Below, in pieces: positions 45,394 to 53,804 of a DNA stretch of 64,000 bases. Positions within the stretch are counted from its first letter, which is position 1. Each line of letters opens with the position of its first letter. Origin of the DNA: Tropicimonas sp033101155. GTDB taxonomy: Bacteria > Pseudomonadota > Alphaproteobacteria > Rhodobacterales > Rhodobacteraceae. The notes under the pieces are model-generated. The model ran no database searches and was not told where the DNA came from. It saw only the letters and a program-made list of their open reading frames with translations. A program made the translations under genes and the position numbers. The stretch lies in NCBI RefSeq assembly GCF_033101155.1, contig NZ_JAWMPX010000009.1:1-64000 (forward strand), in the 5' to 3' direction.

Positions 45394-47472
45394 CTATTTG
45401 CTGTCCGATGCAGGCGTTTCCAGAAACCCGTTGAGAACCGACGCCAGCTCTGATGAGAGCGTTGCGGCGTAGGTCGCCGTCATGTGATGGCGATCTCTGA
45501 ACATTACCATCTCGTCGTTGGCGACGGCGCATTCGAGCTCTGAACAGACATTGTCCTTGAAATCGACCAACAAAAGCTGGTCATCCCAATCGACGACGTC
45601 CGGAGACCACGGAGAGCGCAGGGGCAACCAGCTTTCATCTTGTGGCGAATTGCAATTCTCGTTGGCGCGCGGATTCTCGATCAGGCAGTCGAGCGGATCC
45701 GACGGAAACCAAGGCATGTCCGACATCAGGACAACCTTGGTGCCATGCGCCAGCATCTGTTCGACAAAGCGCGTTTCGGCGGCAGCCAGAAGTGCCGCAC
45801 TATCTTCCGCGGATGCCTTCTCGCCCGTCTCGGGCATATAGACCCGCGCCGATGAACTGTTTGCCAGGACGACGACATCCGCATTTTCGCGTTCTATCTC
45901 GGCGTGAACCGCGCCGCGCCATTCCGCGCATTCATGATACTCCCGTTTCATGAGCGAGTTCCAGGTGGGAACGTCTATGCCGATACACGCGCTCTTGGTT
46001 CGGCTGTAAAGGGCGTATCCATGCGTGGCAGCGTAGTCCGCCATCGTCGGAAACCAATGCGCGGCGTGACTGTCGCCGACCAGAAACATCTTACGAGAGC
46101 TGTCGGTATCGCCGAAAATGCAGTCCTCGTAGGTTGTCGCCTTCTGGGCCGTGTGACAGCCCACCTCGTAGATCAACCCCTTGTCCAGACGGACTTTGGC
46201 CGGGTCATAAATGGCGCCGCTCGCCAGGATGATGCGTCCTTGCGTGTAGTGCGACTGCAGCATGAAGAGCGCGCCGCACGTAATGATCGTGATCGCGACG
46301 GCCGAGGTGAGGCTTGTCATTGGGCGGGCGCCCAGCCAGAGGCTGCGGCGCACGGGATTCTCGACCAGGTGAAAGCTCAGGTAGGAGAGACATCCGGTGA
46401 TCAGGATCGCGATCACCTTGTCGACCGCGCCCCACGTCTCGAAATACGCCTGATACAGATAGAAAACCGGCCAGTGCCACAGGTAAAGGGCATAGGAGAT
46501 CTTGCCCACGAGAACAGGTGCGGCGAAGGAAAAGAACTTTACCGGAAGCGGTCGGCGCCCCTGATCGGTCGTCGAATCTTCCTTCCCCCCTGCGAGGATG
46601 AAAAGCGCCGCCCCAAGGGTTGGCGCGACAGCGTAGATACCGGGATAATTCAGCTCGCTGTCGAGAAGCACCATTGCGCCGACCATCAACGCCAGCCCGG
46701 ACCACGCCGCGACGTGCCGGGCGCGGGCCGACATCGTCAGGTCGAAATTGACGAGAAAGTAGACGATCGCGCCCGCCGCGAGTTGCCAGATCCGTGCATG
46801 CGTTCCGAAGAAAGCCACCGGTTGCGTCGTGTTTGCGACAACAACGTTGATGAGGAAGGAAATCAGGCCAAGCAGCGCGATTGCCCAGATCGCGATCTTC
46901 TCCTGGCGGTGCGTGGCATTGAAGCGGCGCGACGCTGTCATGACGAACAGAAAGACCAGTGACAGGAAGATGTAGAACTGTTCCTCAACCGCCAGCGACC
47001 AGTAATGGATGAACAGCCCGGCACCGCTCTCGTCATTGAAATAGTCGATGGCGGAAATCAGTTTCTGCCAGTTGATAAGGTAGAGCGCCGCGTAGATAGC
47101 ATCGCGCCCGCTATAGGCCATGGAAAGGTCGGACAGGACATGCCGGGCGACCAATATGGATGCAACGATTACGAGAATGGCCGAAGGAAGAAGCCGTCGC
47201 GTCCGTCGCGCCCAGAAGTTCACGAAATCGATGCTTCCGGTTCTGGAAAGCTCGGAGAACAGGATGCCGGAGATCAGGTACCCGGAAATGACGAAAAAGA
47301 CATCAACACCGGTGAAACCTCCAGATATCCCGGCAACATCCGCGTGGTAAACAAGAACCGACGTGACGGCCAATGCCCGAAGGCCATCGATTTCGGGGTG
47401 ATAACGCATGGTTTCGCTCGCTGGTTCCACGACATTTGGGTGCGGCTGCACGGTTCGCAGCCCGTTGAACAT
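45394..47472 (-). CDS. Membrane O-acyltransferase with SGNH domain (OafA/YrhL type)
   Basis: A 692-residue protein. An acyltransferase-3 domain with ten or so membrane segments fills residues 22-370 (MRYHPEIDGLRALAVTSVLV; FFVISGYLISGILFSELSRT; FWARRTRRLLPS; HYWSLAVEEQFYIFL), with the catalytic His in YHADV and the R-x-x-R motif of the family. From about residue 430 a periplasmic SGNH hydrolase follows: GDSHAAHWFPTMADYA holds the nucleophile Ser, and FRDRHHMTATYA the C-terminal D-x-x-H pair. This architecture acetylates lipopolysaccharide O-antigen, exopolysaccharide or peptidoglycan. ATG 47472 has GAGG close by; ATG 47409 (MRYHPEID) is an equally possible start. Confidence 0.9.
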   Translation of the reverse strand: MFNGLRTVQPHPNVVEPASETMRYHPEIDGLRALAVTSVLVYHADVAGISGGFTGVDVFFVISGYLISGILFSELSRTGSIDFVNFWARRTRRLLPSAILVIVASILVARHVLSDLSMAYSGRDAIYAALYLINWQKLISAIDYFNDESGAGLFIHYWSLAVEEQFYIFLSLVFLFVMTASRRFNATHRQEKIAIWAIALLGLISFLINVVVANTTQPVAFFGTHARIWQLAAGAIVYFLVNFDLTMSARARHVAAWSGLALMVGAMVLLDSELNYPGIYAVAPTLGAALFILAGGKEDSTTDQGRRPLPVKFFSFAAPVLVGKISYALYLWHWPVFYLYQAYFETWGAVDKVIAILITGCLSYLSFHLVENPVRRSLWLGARPMTSLTSAVAITIITCGALFMLQSHYTQGRIILASGAIYDPAKVRLDKGLIYEVGCHTAQKATTYEDCIFGDTDSSRKMFLVGDSHAAHWFPTMADYAATHGYALYSRTKSACIGIDVPTWNSLMKREYHECAEWRGAVHAEIERENADVVVLANSSSARVYMPETGEKASAEDSAALLAAAETRFVEQMLAHGTKVVLMSDMPWFPSDPLDCLIENPRANENCNSPQDESWLPLRSPWSPDVVDWDDQLLLVDFKDNVCSELECAVANDEMVMFRDRHHMTATYAATLSSELASVLNGFLETPASDSK

Positions 47473-48452
47473 GAACCTCGGACCGATTGCCTCCTAGCGG
47501 TGGATGCAAGCGCTGTCCAGTATCTCCACCGGGATTGGCGCCCGCTGGTGTCATCTTGCGCAGGAGGCCGGAAATCTCGAGCTTGAGAGGCACCAACGCA
47601 AAGATGTGGGTGGGATCGCCCTGTCCACCAATCCTCCGGATTGAGGAGATTGCAGGCAGATCCCTTCGGAAGGCTCGATTATCAGCGCTGTCTTGGGTGA
47701 CGAAGGCATCGAACCGCGGTGTTGCGCAATTGATGCTCAGGTTGAGCCTTGCCTGTCTCCGACGGCGTCATTCAACACCAAAGATCTCAGCCATTCCGAG
47801 GGCTGAGAAGCGATCCATGAGCGAGCAAGGCAACGCCACCGGCTCATAAAACCCTGAAAAGGATACGGATGTGGATAGAGGCGGTCTGCCGGTCCGGGTG
47901 TCTCGCCAGAATACGGTCACCGAATGATTCGAGACATCGCGCCCTGGCTTCTGCACAAGTTCGGATGTGGTACCCGCTTCCTCATTTCCAGTGCGACCTG
48001 CCGAAGCGGCGTGACGCGCGAGTTGTCGTGCTGCGAGGCTTGGCGACGGGACCGTCCTTTTTCCACTATCGTCCGTTCCAGCGCACAGGATTGATAGCCT
48101 CAGCGTCTCGGGCAATGATTGGCGCCGGCGGGCTCGAACCCGCCACGCATTTATTGGGCTACAACGACCCCCGTGAGGTCACTCACCCATTTCGTGATCC
48201 CGGCACGATCAACGAGACTGTTCGACGGTCTTTCGTCGCCTCGGTGGATGATCCGAGCTTTCAGATTATTCTATGACGGGAAATCGTGCTTTGGTCTGGC
48301 GCCGCCCAGTCCTGTCCAGCCAGTGTCAGAGGGTCGACCTCCAATCCACTCGCCGGAGGGCCGGAACCAGTGGCGCCTCACGGGTTCCCAAGTATAGCCG
48401 AGACAATACTTTCCGAGACTCGCGTCGGTATTCTGAAACTGGTTGATTTAGA
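47473..48452. other. Long intergenic region without a recognisable gene
   Basis: No frame in these 980 bases shows motifs, and no ribosome binding site is convincing. A GGCGGG-TTCGAG-CCCGCC palindrome at about 48128-48146 (minus-strand reading) looks like a tRNA T-arm followed by GGCGCCA, but it is one base short of canonical. The remaining bases may be degraded coding sequence or leader for the acyltransferase. Confidence 0.5.
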
Positions 48453-48529
48453 TGGTACCACCTCCTGGTCTCGAACCAGGGACCTCTTGATCCACAATCA
48501 AGCGCTCTAACCAACTGAGCTAAGGCGGC
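48453..48529 (-). tRNA. tRNA-His(GTG) with A73 and no encoded G-1
   Basis: On the minus strand the cloverleaf is acceptor GCCGCCT/AGGTGGT, D-arm GCTCAGTTGGTTAGAGC, anticodon arm CTTGA-TTGTGGA-TCAAG (anticodon GTG), variable loop, T-arm CCTGG-TTCGAGA-CCAGG, then A73 and an encoded CCA. The base before position 1 is T, not G. Most bacterial tRNA-His has G-1 opposite C73; A73 without G-1 is known from a subset of alphaproteobacteria with a matching histidyl-tRNA synthetase. Confidence 0.95.
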
Positions 48530-48701
48530 ACAGGACGGTGATTTACCGTGAGCCTGCGCAGGGCGCAAGCCCCAAGCTGCGTCCTTGCGATGGAATATTC
48601 GGGAAAATGCCGATGCAGGCGTTGCAGGAAGGGAATCCGGCGCCTCTTGCTCATCTGCCGTTGGCGCGCTAGGCAATCGGGATCTTTCAGGGAGCCTTTG
48701 G

Positions 48702-48917
48702 ATGAGCATCGACAAGCAAAGCGATATCTCCGCAAATCTTCAGATCGGTCCGACCACGCTCGGCATGGTGCGAATCTATGTCGAGGGCGACGGGCTCGAA
48801 TTGCCGCTCGATTTCGACCCCGAAGAGGCAGAAGAGATCGCGGAAGAGTTGCGTGCGGCGGCCGAACAGGCGCGCCAGGCCGGAAAATCTGGCAAGGGCG
48901 GTCGGAAAAAGGGCTGA
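48702..48917 (+). CDS. Small conserved-looking protein (DUF6324-like)
   Basis: A 71-residue protein: MSIDKQSDISANLQIGPTTL, then MVRIYVEGDGLELPLDFDPE, a helical EEAEEIAEELRAAAEQARQA and a basic tail GKGGRKKG. This plan (beta strand, acidic linker, helix, lysine tail) is that of short alphaproteobacterial proteins annotated DUF6324. GGGAG is eight bases before ATG 48702. No function is known. Confidence 0.75.
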   Translation: MSIDKQSDISANLQIGPTTLGMVRIYVEGDGLELPLDFDPEEAEEIAEELRAAAEQARQAGKSGKGGRKKG

Positions 48918-48954
48918 CCTGACAGCGATCGGTCTCGTTGACAGCGGGGCATCG

Positions 48955-49428
48955 CTAGTCGTCGCTGTCCACCAGAGCCCGGACGCCGGGATCGCGCAGC
49001 GCCTGCAGTCGCCGGGCGGCGTGGCGGGCAAATTTCTGGGTCAGCACCTTGCGTCGCGCCCCCGCGAGTTTCGTCTCGGGGCTCATGCGCAAGATCTCGG
49101 CATCATACGCGTCGGCGATCACAAGACCCGTATCTTCGGGAAGCAACTCGGTTGGGAAGGCACCGTCCACGGCCCAGAAAAACCGGTCGCACCATTCGAG
49201 ATAGCCCTGCCACTTGTGGTCCGAGGCATAATCCGCACGGCTGGATTTGCACTCGACGATCCAAATCTCTCCCTTCGGTCCAAGCGCCATGACATCGACC
49301 CGCAGACCGGGGGTCGGGACCAACTCCTCGACGGTGACAAAGCCGAGGCTGGCCAGGAAACGGCAGGTGCCGCGGGCCAACAACTGGCCGGGCATCATCA
49401 AGTCTGTTTGAGAAGTGGTGTCAGTCAT
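48955..49428 (-). CDS. mmcB: MmcB-family DNA repair protein
   Basis: A 157-residue protein of the MmcB family. The PD-(D/E)xK nuclease core is visible: Asp in GLRVDVMALGPKGEIW and E-x-K in IVECKSSRADY, followed by SDHKWQGYLEWCDRFFWAVD. In Caulobacter mmcB is induced by mitomycin C. ATG 49428 (MTDTTSQTDLMMPG) is preferred to ATG 49518, which lies inside the regulatory region of the divergent ArsR gene; no strong ribosome binding site helps. It is transcribed divergently from arsR across the twin operators. Confidence 0.85.
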   Translation of the reverse strand: MTDTTSQTDLMMPGQLLARGTCRFLASLGFVTVEELVPTPGLRVDVMALGPKGEIWIVECKSSRADYASDHKWQGYLEWCDRFFWAVDGAFPTELLPEDTGLVIADAYDAEILRMSPETKLAGARRKVLTQKFARHAARRLQALRDPGVRALVDSDD

Positions 49429-49484
49429 GCGGGCATTGTGAACAATACGTGAACATATGGCAATGGAAAGCTGCCTCTTGACAT

Positions 49485-49526
49485 GATACCATTTGGTATC
49501 GCATTGTTTAGATACCAAATGGTATC
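49485..49526 (+). promoter_or_regulatory. Twin 16-bp operators and promoter of the ArsR/SRPBCC pair
   Basis: GATACCATTTGGTATC (49485-49500) and GATACCAAATGGTATC (49511-49526) are two perfect palindromes that differ only in the central AT pairs and are 26 bases apart centre to centre. A -35-like TTGACA at 49478-49483 abuts the first site, so binding at both would cover the promoter. Autoregulation by the ArsR-type gene that starts 16 bases further on is very likely. Confidence 0.75.
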
Positions 49527-49541
49527 ACAATGGGGAGGACC

Positions 49542-49862
49542 ATGATTCCGCAATCGCAAGCCGCCTTCCGGGCTCTGGCCGATCCGACGCGCCGTGACAT
49601 CCTGTTGATGCTACGGGGCCAAGAGATGACCATTGCGCAGGTCGCGGAGAATTTCGACATGACCCGCGCCGCGGTCAAGAAACACCTGACGGTGTTGTCT
49701 GATGGCGGGCTGATCACGGTGCGCCCGGAGGGGCGCGAACGCATCAACAGTTTCAACCCTTACGGCATGGCTCCGGTGCTGGACTGGCTGTCGTCCTTCG
49801 ACGCCTTCTGGGACGACCGTCTCGCAGCCCTGCGCACTGCCATTGAAGAGGACAGGACATGA
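49542..49862 (+). CDS. ArsR-family HTH repressor
   Basis: A 106-residue winged-helix protein of the SdpR/ArsR type: QAAFRALADPTRRDILLMLR, HTH QVAENFDMTRAAVKKHLTVL and wing LITVRPEGRERI. No metal-binding Cys or His motif is present, so it is not a metal sensor. Members of this subgroup are commonly paired with an SRPBCC gene, as here (ATGA overlap). ATG 49542 follows GGGGAGG; an ATG four codons upstream is inside that site. Confidence 0.9.
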   Translation: MIPQSQAAFRALADPTRRDILLMLRGQEMTIAQVAENFDMTRAAVKKHLTVLSDGGLITVRPEGRERINSFNPYGMAPVLDWLSSFDAFWDDRLAALRTAIEEDRT

Positions 49863-50293
49863 CTGAGATTACATTGAACAAGACCATCTTCCTGCCGGCG
49901 GACAAGGCCCGCGTCTGGGCGTTCCTGACCGATCCGGAAAAGCTCGCGGCCTGGTTTCACAAGCCTGCCGTGCCACTGGGCGAGGGGACCAGCTACGAGA
50001 TGTTCGGCACCCAGAGCGGCGAACGCCTCATGTGGGGCGAGGTGATCTCGGCAAGACCGCATGACTACCTGGAATACACGTTCGAGATAGCGCCGCTTCA
50101 GGGGCATGCCACACGGGTTGCCTGGACGCTCGAGGCGGTGCCCGGCGGAACGCGGCTGTCGCTGGTCCATTCCGGCTTGCCGGAGGGAGAAGCCGGCTTC
50201 GGGCTCGTGCTGGCGCTGGACGAGGGATGGGACTCGCATCTGGGGCGGCTGCGGACCAATGCTCCGGACCTGTCACCCGAAAAAACAGTGTGA
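49859..50293 (+). CDS. SRPBCC/AHSA1-domain protein
   Basis: A 144-residue START-like protein: TLNKTIFLPADKARVWAFLT, FLTDPEKLAAWFHKPA, EVISARPHDYLEYTFEI and a C-terminal helix GFGLVLALDEGWDSHLGRLR. AHSA1/CalC-type domains form a hydrophobic cavity for small ligands. The start overlaps the ArsR stop by four bases, so the two act as a pair, possibly with the SRPBCC protein binding the ligand that relieves repression. Confidence 0.9.
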   Translation: MTEITLNKTIFLPADKARVWAFLTDPEKLAAWFHKPAVPLGEGTSYEMFGTQSGERLMWGEVISARPHDYLEYTFEIAPLQGHATRVAWTLEAVPGGTRLSLVHSGLPEGEAGFGLVLALDEGWDSHLGRLRTNAPDLSPEKTV

Positions 50294-50434
50294 CCCCTTG
50301 CCGGATCTCTCGCCGCCACCTATGTCATGCGCTGGCGGATCTGTCCTTCTCGTGCCGGGGCCCAATTCCAGTGGCCTTAAGCAAATCCGAGGGAGCTGGC
50401 TCTGTCCGGACCCTGGTTCGGTTATCTGGCGCCC

Positions 50435-50450
50435 ACCTGTATATACAGGT
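50435..50450. promoter_or_regulatory. Perfect 16-bp palindrome ACCTGTATATACAGGT
   Basis: The site lies in the gap between two convergent genes, 142 bases after the SRPBCC stop. CTGT-ATAT-ACAG resembles half sites of LexA but has four, not eight, central bases. No nearby promoter depends on it, so its role is unclear. Confidence 0.3.
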
Positions 50451-50505
50451 CCTCGGGAATAAGACGCCCTTACGGATGCGTACGGTCCCCGCCACGACTT
50501 TCCTT

Positions 50506-50565
50506 CGCGCCTCAGGCGCGCGCCGCGCAAGCGGCGCCACCGCCGCACGAGCTTTGCTCGGCGGC
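50506..50565. repeat. Cluster of three adjacent perfect hairpins
   Basis: CGCGCC-TCA-GGCGCG (50506-50520), GCGCCGC-GCAA-GCGGCGC (50520-50537; GNRA tetraloop) and GCCGC-a-CGAGC-TTT-GCTCG-GCGGC (50542-50565) follow each other in the gap between convergent genes. This is the shape of a REP-like element or a strong bidirectional terminator. Nothing like it recurs elsewhere in the window. Confidence 0.55.
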
Positions 50566-50590
50566 ACGCGTCCCTCCCGGCTTCGGAAAC

Positions 50591-50911
50591 TCAGGTCTTG
50601 TGGTTTGCGGTGCGGACGGCGACCCGGCCGTCCTGCGGCACGGTCGGGGTCGCGAAGGTGATGCGCTTTCCGCGCCCCGCATCGTTGTCATCCTCAGCCA
50701 TGCGCATGATGGAAATGCCGAACTGAACACCCGCGAAGACCACCCCATTGAAGATGAACAGCATCAGGAGCGCGATCCACCCGCCGCTCGTATGCGTCAC
50801 CAGATGCCAGAGATTGCCCACGTTGAACCACATCAAAAGCGACACGAAAGCCGCCGAGATCAGGTAACCAATCAGAACCTGGCGGATATAGAGGCGGACG
50901 AGTTTCGGCAT
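50591..50911 (-). CDS. Small membrane protein of unknown function
   Basis: A 106-residue protein from ATG 50911 (AAGGAGAAGG just upstream): MPKLVRLYIRQVLIGYLISA, two membrane helices (LIGYLISAAFVSLLMWF and WIALLMLFIFNGVVFAGVQF) and a basic, hydrophilic C-terminus of about 35 residues. I know of similar rhodobacterial proteins without function. It converges on the SRPBCC gene, with the hairpin cluster between them. Confidence 0.75.
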   Translation of the reverse strand: MPKLVRLYIRQVLIGYLISAAFVSLLMWFNVGNLWHLVTHTSGGWIALLMLFIFNGVVFAGVQFGISIMRMAEDDNDAGRGKRITFATPTVPQDGRVAVRTANHKT

Positions 50912-51000
50912 GCCTTCTCCTTCGATGCGTTTTGCGTTGCAGAGAAGCATAGCGCAGTTGGTGGTCAAGACAAAACAAAATAATTGAATATGTTCGGTGC

Positions 51001-52029
51001 CTAGCGCATCCAGAGCTTTGCCCGCTTGAGTCGGTTGCGCAGTTTCTGCTCCGGCCAGGGCAGGTCTGACCGGTCGAACATCGCCCGAACCTTCTCGCCC
51101 TTGGCCTGATAAACCATGCGTTTGAAAGGCTCATGCTCTTTCAGCGCCTTCTTGATCCAATTCGGCGCCGTAACCTCTTGGAGAAGGTCGACCACGTGGT
51201 CGCTCTCGCGGGCAAACAGCAGCGGCAGCAGGCGCCAGTGGCAGGTCACATCTCCGTCCAGCCCGTCCAGGTCCGGCCCCGGACGGCCACCTCCGAAGGA
51301 ATGGATCACAAGAGGCAGAGCGACCTGGTCGAGCCAGGGGTCGAGCGTCTGGCAGATCAGCTCGGGCGGTGGGTCGGAGCGGATCGAGCGGGCATAGTCG
51401 AGGAACCGCGCACCGAAAGCCTGCGGATCGGAATGGAAGAACCAGCCGGCGTTGAAATAGAGGTACCGTTTCCAGAATTCATCGGGCTGGGAGAGGTCGA
51501 GCGAGCTTTGGAAATCCAGTCCAAAGCGGTCGTAGAGCGATTTCCAGATCTCGGTATAGCCCGGCCCATAGAGTTCGATCTCCGGCCATGTTCCCTCGCG
51601 TCGCATCGAGGCGGAGGGGCGGGAGAAATCGAAGCGAACCTGCGACAGCGGACCTGTGATCATTGTGTCGCTGTCGAGAAAGAGGAACGGGTCTCCCGGC
51701 GGCAGCGCTGCCAGCGCCTCGATTTTGTTGCCCTGCGGGTAGGCGGCGCCGAAGTGCTTTGCCTCGAAGGGAAGGATCTCGGCGCCGAGCCGCGCCAGCG
51801 CGTCCCGGGTGGCTTCGCCGCGGATGCGCGGATCTTCTGGCCAGGCGCCGCCCGGTTGCGGCTCCAGCAGGATCAGCCGACCGGGGAAGTTCGGATCACT
51901 GGCACGCAGCGAGGCGGCCAGCAGCAGCGCCTCATATTGCAGCCGCCCGCCCTGGGCGATGGCGGCGATGTTGAACGGGCGCGGGGCGGTGGGGATCGGG
52001 CTCATTTCGGCGGCGGGATCTGCTGTCAT
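51001..52029 (-). CDS. Glycosyltransferase-like protein with D-x-D motif
   Basis: A 342-residue protein with a GT-A-like outline: FNIAAIAQGGRLQYEALLLA at the start, EAKHFGAAYPQGNKIEALAA, and the metal-binding motif FLFLDSDTMITGPL (D-S-D) near residue 130. A later FNAGWFFHSDPQAF and DPWLDQVALPLVIHSFGGGR resemble the acceptor-side region of such enzymes. No membrane segment is visible. A family could not be named; nucleotide-sugar transfer is inferred from the motif only. ATG 52029 or ATG 52005 is possible, since neither has a good ribosome binding site. Confidence 0.65.
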   Translation of the reverse strand: MTADPAAEMSPIPTAPRPFNIAAIAQGGRLQYEALLLAASLRASDPNFPGRLILLEPQPGGAWPEDPRIRGEATRDALARLGAEILPFEAKHFGAAYPQGNKIEALAALPPGDPFLFLDSDTMITGPLSQVRFDFSRPSASMRREGTWPEIELYGPGYTEIWKSLYDRFGLDFQSSLDLSQPDEFWKRYLYFNAGWFFHSDPQAFGARFLDYARSIRSDPPPELICQTLDPWLDQVALPLVIHSFGGGRPGPDLDGLDGDVTCHWRLLPLLFARESDHVVDLLQEVTAPNWIKKALKEHEPFKRMVYQAKGEKVRAMFDRSDLPWPEQKLRNRLKRAKLWMR

Positions 52030-52116
52030 CGCGCATGTTCTGGCACCGATCCGGGCCGATTGACATGGCAAAACATCGCGCCCGCGCAGAATGTCCCGCG
52101 CTGCGACTGGTCAGGC

Positions 52117-53721
52117 TCAGGGAACAGCGCGACCCTGCAGGATATCGGCGGCATTGGCTGCGATCATCATCACCGGCGCGTTGGTATTGCCGGCTGGGAT
52201 GCGCGGCATGACCGAGGCGTCGATCACCCGCAGCCCTTCGATGCCACGCAGCCGCAGCGTCGGATCGACCACGGCACTGGCATCCTTTCCCATCCGGCAG
52301 GTGCCGACCGGGTGATAGATCGTCTCCGAATGGGCCCGGATATGGGCGATGATCTCGTCCTCCGTCTCAAGGTGTCGCGCGGGGGCGACGCGGCGCGCGC
52401 GGTGAGTCGAGAGGACCGGGCTCTCCATAAGGGCCTGCGCGATGCGGAAGGCGCGGATGAGGACGTCCATGTCGGCCGGATGGGAAAGATAGGCCGGGTC
52501 GATCAGAGGATCCGCGAAGGGGTTCGGGCCGGCGAGCCCGATCCGGCCCCGGCTTTCGGGCAACAGATCGCAAACATGCAGCGTGTAACCATAGCCACGT
52601 TTCAGCCTGCGCCCGTGATCAACGAGGAAGGCGGGCAGGAAGTGGAATTGCAGGTTCGGCCGGTCGCGCGACGGGTCCGACCGGGCAAATCCGCCCGCCT
52701 CGGCGACATTGCTGGTCAGCATTCCCCGCCGTTTCGTCGCGAAGCGCCAACTGTCGGCGATGCCGCGGGGCAGGGCCGAGAGTGCCAGCCCGAGCGGCGT
52801 CCGGCTGTTGGCGCCATGCATCAGCGTCACATCGAGATGGTCCTGAAGGTTCTGTCCCAGCTCCGGAAAGTCGTGCAGCACCTCCACGCCGTTGCGCGCA
52901 AGCTCTTCGCCGGGGCCGATGCCGGAGAGCATCAGCAGTTGCGGCGAGTTCACCGCTCCGGCGCTGAGCAGCACCTCGCCCCCGGCTTTCAGGGCAAGGT
53001 CGCGCGGGCCATCCGGTGTCTGGAGCGCAAGGCCCGCGGCGCGGCGGGCGTCGAACAGGATCTTCGTGGCGCGGCTATTGGTGAGGATGTCGAGATTGGC
53101 GCGCCCGGCGGCGGGGCCGAGATGGGCGCGGGCCGAGGAGCAGCGCTTGCCGCGCCGCTGCGTGACCTGGTAGAGGCCGAGCCCCTCCTGGTCACCGTTA
53201 TTGAAGTCCTCATTGGGCAGGAGGCCTAACTCCGTACCGGACTCGACGAAGGCATGGCTGACCGGGTTGGGCGAAGGCAGATCCGAGACTGTAAGCTTGC
53301 CGCCGGTGCCATGATCGGGGCTGTCGGCGAGGCGCGGATTGTTCTCGGCGGCGATGAAGAGGGTGCGGGCCCGTTCCCAGCCCCAGAGCGCGCTTCCGGT
53401 CGCCGCCTCCCAGCCCGAGTAGTCGTCGGGATGGCCACGGATATAAATCATCGCGTTGACCGAACTGGAGCCGCCCAATGTCCGCCCGCGTGGCCAGTAG
53501 AGCGCGCGCCCGTTCAGCGCGCCTTGCGGCGTTGTCTCGAAGGACCAGTTGATGGAGCGCATATGTGCAAGGGCCGCGAGACCGAGCGGGACGTGGATGG
53601 CGGGGCTGCGGTCCGGCGGTCCGGCCTCGATCAGTGCGACGCGTTGACGGCCATCCTCGCTCAGCCGGTCGGCGAGCAGGCAGCCAGCCGAACCGGCGCC
53701 GACAATGATATAATCATACAC
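52117..53721 (-). CDS. GMC-family flavin oxidoreductase (choline dehydrogenase-like)
   Basis: A 534-residue GMC oxidoreductase. FAD loop YDYIIVGAGSAGCLLADRLS starts at residue 2; GMC signature 1 is in YWPRGRTLGGSSSVNAMIYI, signature 2 in GAVNSPQLLMLSGIGPGEEL, and the catalytic His pair lies in TIYHPVGTCRMGKDAS and IPAGNTNAPVMMIAANAADI. Substrates of the choline-dehydrogenase-like branch range from choline to polyethylene glycol and aliphatic alcohols and cannot be told here. GTG 53721 is the best start, with GGGAGG seven bases upstream; the ATG five codons earlier would include that site. Confidence 0.93.
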   Translation of the reverse strand: MYDYIIVGAGSAGCLLADRLSEDGRQRVALIEAGPPDRSPAIHVPLGLAALAHMRSINWSFETTPQGALNGRALYWPRGRTLGGSSSVNAMIYIRGHPDDYSGWEAATGSALWGWERARTLFIAAENNPRLADSPDHGTGGKLTVSDLPSPNPVSHAFVESGTELGLLPNEDFNNGDQEGLGLYQVTQRRGKRCSSARAHLGPAAGRANLDILTNSRATKILFDARRAAGLALQTPDGPRDLALKAGGEVLLSAGAVNSPQLLMLSGIGPGEELARNGVEVLHDFPELGQNLQDHLDVTLMHGANSRTPLGLALSALPRGIADSWRFATKRRGMLTSNVAEAGGFARSDPSRDRPNLQFHFLPAFLVDHGRRLKRGYGYTLHVCDLLPESRGRIGLAGPNPFADPLIDPAYLSHPADMDVLIRAFRIAQALMESPVLSTHRARRVAPARHLETEDEIIAHIRAHSETIYHPVGTCRMGKDASAVVDPTLRLRGIEGLRVIDASVMPRIPAGNTNAPVMMIAANAADILQGRAVP

Positions 53722-53804
53722 GCCCCGTCCTCCCATGCCGGATCCCGCAGGGCAATGATTGCAGGGCCGGCCGGGCAAGGGGAGGAAGACGTGGCGTCAG
53801 CGGG

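Noticed and set aside
48113..48150. Partial tRNA 3' end (T-arm plus GGCGCCA) as an attachment-site remnant
   Set aside because: The stem-loop is one base short of a canonical T-arm and no acceptor 5' strand or anticodon arm is present; it may be an ordinary hairpin.
50435..50450. LexA box
   Set aside because: CTGT and ACAG are separated by four bases, not eight, and alphaproteobacterial LexA boxes have a different consensus (GTTC-N7-GTTC).
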